DNA of 64,000 nucleotides, taken from contig NZ_ATVR01000001.1 in the NCBI RefSeq assembly GCF_000420825.1, positions 124,001 to 188,000 on the forward strand, written 5' to 3'. This stretch comes from Butyrivibrio sp. AE2015 (GTDB lineage: Bacteria; Bacillota; Clostridia; Lachnospirales; Lachnospiraceae). The position numbers and the translations under genes were made by a program. A model generated the notes under the pieces. The model did no database searches. It saw nothing but the letters and a program-made list of their open reading frames with translations, and had not been told where the DNA came from. Of the stretch, positions 59,085 through 64,000 are shown piece after piece; position 1 is the stretch's first letter, and every line of letters begins with the position of its first letter.

Positions 59085-61055
59085 ATGGTTGTTCAGCATA
59101 ATATAGCAGGTATAAATGCTAACCGACAACTGAATATTTCAACCGGACTTACAGCCAGATCATCTGAAAAGCTTTCATCGGGATACAAGATCAATCGAGC
59201 GGCTGATGATGCGGCAGGACTTGCTATTTCGGAAAAGATGAGAAGGCAGATAAGAGGTCTTACTCAGGCGTCTGATAATGCGCAGGACGGCGTTTCATGG
59301 TGCCAGATTGCAGACGGGGCGCTAAATGAAGTTAGTGACATGCTTCAAAGAGCTAATGTGCTTGCTGTAAAAGCTGCTAATGATACTCTTTTGAATGATG
59401 ACAGAAATCATGCCAATCAGGAACTTAAAAAACTTGGCGAAGAAATTGACAGAGTGCATTCTACTACGCAGTTTAATAACATTGACATATTCGCAGATGA
59501 TGGATATGCTCCCAATACAGTTACTGCAGGTAACAAGGTTGCTTTAGGATTTCCAAATGGAAGTACCATAGAAATAACCGTTGATTTCGTGGATAACAGT
59601 GGCAATAAGGTGGCTCTTCAGGAAAGCTCTGCAGTTGGCCAGGATACAACCTATGCAGATACGGCTTTTGCACAGTTTATCAAAGATGCAGCTGCTAATG
59701 CAGTAGCAAATCTGTATGATAATTTTCCAAGTCTTTTTACAAATGCAGCATCTCAGACAATTCAGGTGGGATTAAACCTCTCAAATATCGATGAAGCCGG
59801 CAATACTTTAGCAAGTGCTTCCTTGGAAATTTCAAGTAACGGGACTTCTACAACAATGACTTACTGGATGACAGTAGATTCATCAGACTATTCGATGTCC
59901 AACTATTCATCGATGACTGATGCACAAAAGGCCGACCTGGCGGCAGTAATAGCCCATGAAATGACCCATCTCGCAATGTATGACACACTTACATCCGGAA
60001 TGTTTTCCGGATTCCCGGCTTGGTTTGTTGAGGGTGCAGCTCAGACGTCAAGTGGTGATAACGGCTGGGTTTCCAATTATTTGAACAGTTCATCTACAGA
60101 TGCAGCTATAACGAATTATATGTCAGTGCTCACGCAGACAACGCAGCAGTCTGGCGGTTTTGGCCCATATGGAGCAGGGTATCTTGCCACAATGTACCTT
60201 GGCTATGCCGTTTCTGCAAAATATGGAAATACAGCGGTAACATCGGCCAATATAGCAAGTGGTCTTGATAAACTAATGAACTATATGGCAACCACACCGG
60301 CCTCTTTTGATACGGCAATCAAGAACCTGACTAATTACGCAGGCGGCCAATCAGCTTTTGAAAATGCGGTAAAGTCCGGGGCAGCAGAACCATTGGCTTT
60401 TATTAAGAATCTTTTAGCTGCAAAAGGAACAACAGGAGCTGGGTCCATATTTGATGATCTTTCAAAATCAGAAGCAACGGTATTTGCACCTTCGAGCTTA
60501 AGTACAAGCGCTCAGAACTACATAATAAATTCAGATAACACCAAATATGCCAATTATTTTGGCACAGGATATACAATCCCAGAAAAAGAGCCCGGAACTA
60601 CAGGTGGAGGTGGCGGAGGAAGCGGTAGTGGCGGTGATAATCCTGAGGGAAATGGTCTTCTATACTTACAGGTCGGATCAGAGAACTCGCCGACAGACAG
60701 AATAGAACTAAAGCGCTTCAATATCAGCCTAGACGCCCTTACCGAATACGGGGTATTCGATATCTCAACCAGGGACAAGGCCCTGTCAACAATTGATACA
60801 GTAAAAAAAGCACTTTTGAATGTAAACAGTGTCAGAAGCTACTACGGATCACTTCAGAACAGACTTGATCACACCATAAAGAATCTGGACAATGTAGTAG
60901 AAAACACCCAGAGCGCTGAGTCTCTGATCCGCGATACGGATATGGCGGAGGAGATGGTCAGATATTCAAATCAAAAGATTCTTGAGCAGGCGGGGCAGGC
61001 GATGCTGGCGCAGGCCAATCAGACAAATCAGGGAGTGTTAGCGTTATTACAATAA
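59085..61055 (+). CDS. Flagellin with embedded zinc metallopeptidase (flagellinolysin-like)
   Basis: A 656-residue flagellin whose central domain is a peptidase. The N-terminal D0/D1 (SSEKLSSGYKINRAADDAAG) and C-terminal D1/D0 (NVVENTQSAESLIRDTDMAEEM ... ALLQ) are intact. Between them, about residues 140-530, HEMTH is at 291-295 and a third ligand E316 in WFVEGAAQ, a gluzincin arrangement like flagellinolysins. A Gly-rich linker (about 515-530) joins back to D1. The ATG at 59085 aligns with other flagellins; an in-frame TTG at 59040 would add 15 residues. Filament proteolysis is inferred from the family. Confidence 0.9.
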   Translation: MVVQHNIAGINANRQLNISTGLTARSSEKLSSGYKINRAADDAAGLAISEKMRRQIRGLTQASDNAQDGVSWCQIADGALNEVSDMLQRANVLAVKAANDTLLNDDRNHANQELKKLGEEIDRVHSTTQFNNIDIFADDGYAPNTVTAGNKVALGFPNGSTIEITVDFVDNSGNKVALQESSAVGQDTTYADTAFAQFIKDAAANAVANLYDNFPSLFTNAASQTIQVGLNLSNIDEAGNTLASASLEISSNGTSTTMTYWMTVDSSDYSMSNYSSMTDAQKADLAAVIAHEMTHLAMYDTLTSGMFSGFPAWFVEGAAQTSSGDNGWVSNYLNSSSTDAAITNYMSVLTQTTQQSGGFGPYGAGYLATMYLGYAVSAKYGNTAVTSANIASGLDKLMNYMATTPASFDTAIKNLTNYAGGQSAFENAVKSGAAEPLAFIKNLLAAKGTTGAGSIFDDLSKSEATVFAPSSLSTSAQNYIINSDNTKYANYFGTGYTIPEKEPGTTGGGGGGSGSGGDNPEGNGLLYLQVGSENSPTDRIELKRFNISLDALTEYGVFDISTRDKALSTIDTVKKALLNVNSVRSYYGSLQNRLDHTIKNLDNVVENTQSAESLIRDTDMAEEMVRYSNQKILEQAGQAMLAQANQTNQGVLALLQ

Positions 61056-61075
61056 TAATAAAAACAAATGTGAAT

Positions 61076-61107
61076 CCTCATGGACAGGGAAGTCCGGAGG
61101 CTTTTTT
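61076..61107 (+). terminator. Intrinsic terminator after the flagellin operon
   Basis: CCTC...GGAC pairs with GTCC...GAGG around AGGGAA, followed by CTTTTTTT. Confidence 0.8.
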
Positions 61108-61227
61108 TATGTCTTTTTTGTTGGATTTTATGGAATTATATACGGATATGCGGTAAAATTATTTCGTATACCATTTTTTTTTATGAAATAAAAATATGGA
61201 ATGCAATCAGTTCTATGAGGAGGCAAC

Positions 61228-63699
61228 ATGAAGAAAAAACCACTAAAGTTTGATAAGGATCTATTCAAAAGAAGTGTTCAGTACAACGTAAAGACCCTCT
61301 ACAGAAAGACCATGGAAGAAGCTACTGAGCAAGAGCTTTACCAGGCAGCAGCCTATGCCATAAAGGATGCAATTGTAGATCATTGGATGACTACACAGAA
61401 AAAAGCAGCTGAGCAGGACCCCAAGATCGTGTACTACATGTCAATGGAATTTCTTATGGGAAGGGCATTTGGAAATAACCTGATAAACCTTCAGGCATAT
61501 AAGCCGGTAAAAGAAGCTCTTGAAGAGCTAAATATCGATCTTAATCTCATTGAGGATCAGGAACCGGACCCAGCCCTTGGAAATGGTGGACTTGGAAGAC
61601 TTGCCGCATGTTTTTTGGACTCTCTTTCAACTCTTGGATACGTTGCTTATGGTTGTGGAATCAGATATAAATATGGAATGTTCCGCCAGAAAATTCAGGA
61701 TGGTTATCAGGTAGAAGTCCCTGATACATGGCTTGAGAACGGCAATCCATTTGAACTTAGAAGAAATGAGTACGCTAAAGAAGTTAAGTTTGGCGGCTAT
61801 GTAAATATGTATACAGACGAGCGTGGAAGAACCATGTTCAAGCAGGAAGGCTATCAGGTGGTAAGAGCTGTTCCTTATGATCTTCCGGTTGTTGGATATG
61901 GAAACGGAGTGGTCAATACCCTCAGAATATGGGATGCAGAGCCGGTTCAGTGCTTCCAGCTTGATTCTTTTGATAAGGGTGATTATCAGAAAGCTGTTGA
62001 GCAGGAGAATCTTGCGAGCCAGCTATGTGAAGTTCTTTATCCAAATGATAATCATATTGCAGGAAAGGAGCTGAGACTTAAGCAGCAGTATTTCTTTATA
62101 TCTGCTTCAGTTCAGACTGCTCTTCAGAGATATCTAAAACATCATGAGGACATTAGAAAGTTCTATGAAAAAAATGTATTCCAGCTCAATGATACGCATC
62201 CAACTGTTGCAGTTGCTGAGCTTATGAGACTTCTCATGGATGAATACTATCTTTCATGGGATGAGGCTTGGGATGTAACAACCAAGACCTGCTGCTACAC
62301 CAACCATACGATCATGGCAGAAGCTCTTGAAAAGTGGCCTGTAGACCTGTTCCAGAGACTTCTTCCCAGAATTTATCAGATTGTTGATGAGATCAACAGA
62401 AGATTTGTTGATCAGATCATGCGCCAGTACTCGGGTTCAGCAGGAATCGATGTTCAGGCCAAGATCAGAAGCATGGCTATTCTCTATGACAACCAGGTTA
62501 AGATGGCGCATCTTGCGATTGTAGGCGGACACTCAGTTAACGGTGTTGCAAGGCTCCACACAGAGATCCTTGAAAAGAGAGAGCTTAAGGATTTCTATGA
62601 GATGATGCCTGAGAAATTCAACAATAAGACAAACGGTATCACCCAGAGAAGATTCCTTATGCATGCCAATCCTCTTTTGGCTGACTGGGTAACAGAAAAG
62701 ATTGGTGATGACTGGATCGTTGACCTGTCACAGATGGAGAAACTCAAAGCTTTTGCTGACGACAAGAAAGCTCAGCAGGAGTTTATGGATATCAAGCTTC
62801 AGAATAAGAAGCGCCTTGCCAAATATATCCTGAAACACAACGGAGTTGAAGTTGATCCTAAGTCAATCTTTGATGTTCAGGTAAAAAGACTTCACGAGTA
62901 CAAGAGGCAGCTCCTTAATATCCTTCAGGTTATTCATAAGTATAACGATATCAAGACACATCCTAATAAAGACTTCTATCCAAAAACATATATCTTTGGC
63001 GCCAAGGCAGCAGCCGGTTACCTTACAGCAAAGCTTACTATCAAGCTAATCAATGCAGTAGCCGATGTTGTAAATAATGATCCTGATATTGGTGGAAAGA
63101 TCAAAGTTGTATTTATTGAGGACTACAGAGTTTCAAATGCAGAGCTTATATTTGCGGCAGCAGATGTATCAGAGCAGATTTCTACCGCTTCAAAAGAGGC
63201 TTCCGGTACAGGTAATATGAAGATGATGCTTAACGGAGCAGTAACTCTTGGAACTCTTGATGGAGCAAATGTTGAGATTGTTAACGAAGTTGGTGAAGAG
63301 AATGCATTTATCTTTGGTCTTACTTCGCAGGAAGTTATGGATTATGAGAGAAATGGCGGCTACAATCCAATGGACATCTACAACAGCAATCCTAATGTGA
63401 AGAAAGTTCTTGATATGCTGGTAGATGGAACTTTTTCTAAAGACAGAGAGCTCTTTAGACCGCTTTATAACTGCCTTTTAAACACAGTTAATTCCAACAA
63501 GGCAGATCAATACTTTATCCTTAAGGACTTTGAGTCATATCTTGAAGCCCAGAAGAGAATATCTGATGCATATCAGGATAAGAAGCGTTGGGCAAAAATG
63601 GCACTTCTTAATACTGCCAGCTGCGGAAAATTCTCATCTGACAGAACTATTCAGGAGTATGTTGACGATGTATGGCATCTTGATAAGCTTGAAATGTAA
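61228..63699 (+). CDS. glgP: Glycogen/maltodextrin phosphorylase
   Basis: This enzyme releases glucose-1-phosphate from alpha-1,4-glucans. The protein has 823 residues, typical length. The PLP-binding region EASGTGNMKMMLNGAVTLGTLDGANVEI holds the Schiff-base lysine, and EDQEPDPALGNGGLGRLAACFLDS is the conserved N-terminal signature. It is cytoplasmic and fits the intracellular GH13 enzyme in glycogen or imported maltodextrin use. GAGGAGG precedes the ATG. No adjacent glg genes are seen before the window ends. Confidence 0.95.
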   Translation: MKKKPLKFDKDLFKRSVQYNVKTLYRKTMEEATEQELYQAAAYAIKDAIVDHWMTTQKKAAEQDPKIVYYMSMEFLMGRAFGNNLINLQAYKPVKEALEELNIDLNLIEDQEPDPALGNGGLGRLAACFLDSLSTLGYVAYGCGIRYKYGMFRQKIQDGYQVEVPDTWLENGNPFELRRNEYAKEVKFGGYVNMYTDERGRTMFKQEGYQVVRAVPYDLPVVGYGNGVVNTLRIWDAEPVQCFQLDSFDKGDYQKAVEQENLASQLCEVLYPNDNHIAGKELRLKQQYFFISASVQTALQRYLKHHEDIRKFYEKNVFQLNDTHPTVAVAELMRLLMDEYYLSWDEAWDVTTKTCCYTNHTIMAEALEKWPVDLFQRLLPRIYQIVDEINRRFVDQIMRQYSGSAGIDVQAKIRSMAILYDNQVKMAHLAIVGGHSVNGVARLHTEILEKRELKDFYEMMPEKFNNKTNGITQRRFLMHANPLLADWVTEKIGDDWIVDLSQMEKLKAFADDKKAQQEFMDIKLQNKKRLAKYILKHNGVEVDPKSIFDVQVKRLHEYKRQLLNILQVIHKYNDIKTHPNKDFYPKTYIFGAKAAAGYLTAKLTIKLINAVADVVNNDPDIGGKIKVVFIEDYRVSNAELIFAAADVSEQISTASKEASGTGNMKMMLNGAVTLGTLDGANVEIVNEVGEENAFIFGLTSQEVMDYERNGGYNPMDIYNSNPNVKKVLDMLVDGTFSKDRELFRPLYNCLLNTVNSNKADQYFILKDFESYLEAQKRISDAYQDKKRWAKMALLNTASCGKFSSDRTIQEYVDDVWHLDKLEM

Positions 63700-63743
63700 T
63701 ACCGGAAGTAGGCGTTGAGTGTTGTATTAGCGAGGGCAAATCA

Positions 63744-64000
63744 ATGACATATGATAATTTGTTTCACATGGCATTCTATTGTGCAGCAATTTTAGTGACC
63801 TTGACCTCAATTGTTTATACCAAAATACAGAAAAGAACTGATCTCAAGCAAAATAGGCTCTTTCTTTTGATGAACAATTTGGTTATCATCAACGCTTTTA
63901 CGTGTTTGTGCAGTGAGATTTTTGAGTCTTATCAGAATTCATTTTATTTGTTTTACGAGCTTCTGCTAGTATTTCAATTCTTATATTTTTTGATTCATAC
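63744..64000 (+). CDS. Membrane protein, N-terminal part only (3' end beyond the window)
   Basis: An open frame from ATG 63744 to the window edge, 85 codons, preceded by CGAGGG. It encodes hydrophobic segments at about residues 8-28, 45-60 and 68-85 and resembles the N-terminal membrane sensor half of some Lachnospiraceae GGDEF/EAL or histidine kinase proteins. No catalytic domain is visible in the part present, so the function cannot be assigned. Confidence 0.6.
   Translation, partial: MTYDNLFHMAFYCAAILVTLTSIVYTKIQKRTDLKQNRLFLLMNNLVIINAFTCLCSEIFESYQNSFYLFYELLLVFQFLYFLIH

Noticed and set aside
1..64000. CRISPR arrays, rRNA operons, prophage
   Set aside because: No regularly spaced identical repeats, no rRNA sequence and no phage structural or integrase genes were seen.

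Overview
The window looks like chromosomal DNA of a motile, anaerobic, carbohydrate-fermenting Lachnospiraceae bacterium, most like Butyrivibrio or Pseudobutyrivibrio. The evidence is moderate GC content, T-box control of two aminoacyl-tRNA synthetase genes, the gene order cca / S4-domain protein / divIC / tilS / hpt / ftsH, sigma-28-type flagellin expression, a flavodiiron protein, and many glycan-active enzymes without signal peptides. The genus call is inference; no rRNA gene is present.

Layout. 1-6.3 kb: a NikABCDE-type ABC transporter operon, cut at its 5' end, followed by a SAM methyltransferase and a DUF4198 protein, then a convergent AstE/aspartoacylase-family hydrolase. 7.3-11.6 kb: a KDG-kinase-like sugar kinase behind two palindromic operators, T-box-proS, and a cytoplasmic pectin methylesterase. 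11.7-15.1 kb: two overlapping paralogous membrane diguanylate cyclase genes on the minus strand. 15.2-22.9 kb: the housekeeping run cca, a secreted PEGA/poly-serine protein, rqcP-like, divIC-like, tilS, hpt, ftsH. 23-27.2 kb: a GH13 enzyme, fructose-bisphosphate aldolase, greA, a flavin reductase. 27.3-31.7 kb: a solute-binding lipoprotein paired with a hybrid histidine kinase and no permease. 31.8-35.8 kb: a flavodiiron protein, a secreted DUF5722 protein, a CbbX/SpoVK-type AAA+ ATPase.

35.9-39.4 kb: an ECF S-component, a divergent shortened MocR regulator whose PLP lysine is Arg, a membrane/XRE pair, and a CPBP protease. 39.5-45.1 kb: tRNA-Pro(CGG), a DUF697-type GTPase, and two identical inverted tRNA-Gly(GCC) genes flanking an RlmI-like methyltransferase and a GH3 enzyme. 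45.1-50.6 kb: an RpiB/LacA-like isomerase, a DUF1275 protein, fRMsr, threonine aldolase, a GH28 enzyme, an aquaporin. 50.6-54.2 kb: T-box-ileS with a pair of covarying hairpins in its leader. 54.3-56.9 kb: an accessory patch with a DUF3592 protein, an HTH + HipA-like kinase pair behind a 26-bp inverted repeat, and a second XRE regulator. 57-61 kb: a flagellin operon with a CsrA-type leader, a cysteine-containing flagellin, a zinc-ribbon protein and a flagellin carrying an embedded metallopeptidase. 61.2-64 kb: glycogen phosphorylase and the start of a membrane protein.

How the genes fit together. GH13, GH3, GH28, CE8, KDG kinase, aldolase and glycogen phosphorylase, none with a signal peptide, suggest that imported pectin and starch oligosaccharides are processed inside the cell. 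Diguanylate cyclases, the hybrid kinase and the flagellin operon point to a surface and motility programme. The best candidates for under-described biology are the HTH/HipA-like pair with its large operator, the proteolytic flagellin operon, the covarying leader hairpins before ileS, the unassigned RNA-like region before the flagellin operon, and terminator-like hairpins inside tRNA leaders. No rRNA, CRISPR array, insertion sequence or prophage was seen.
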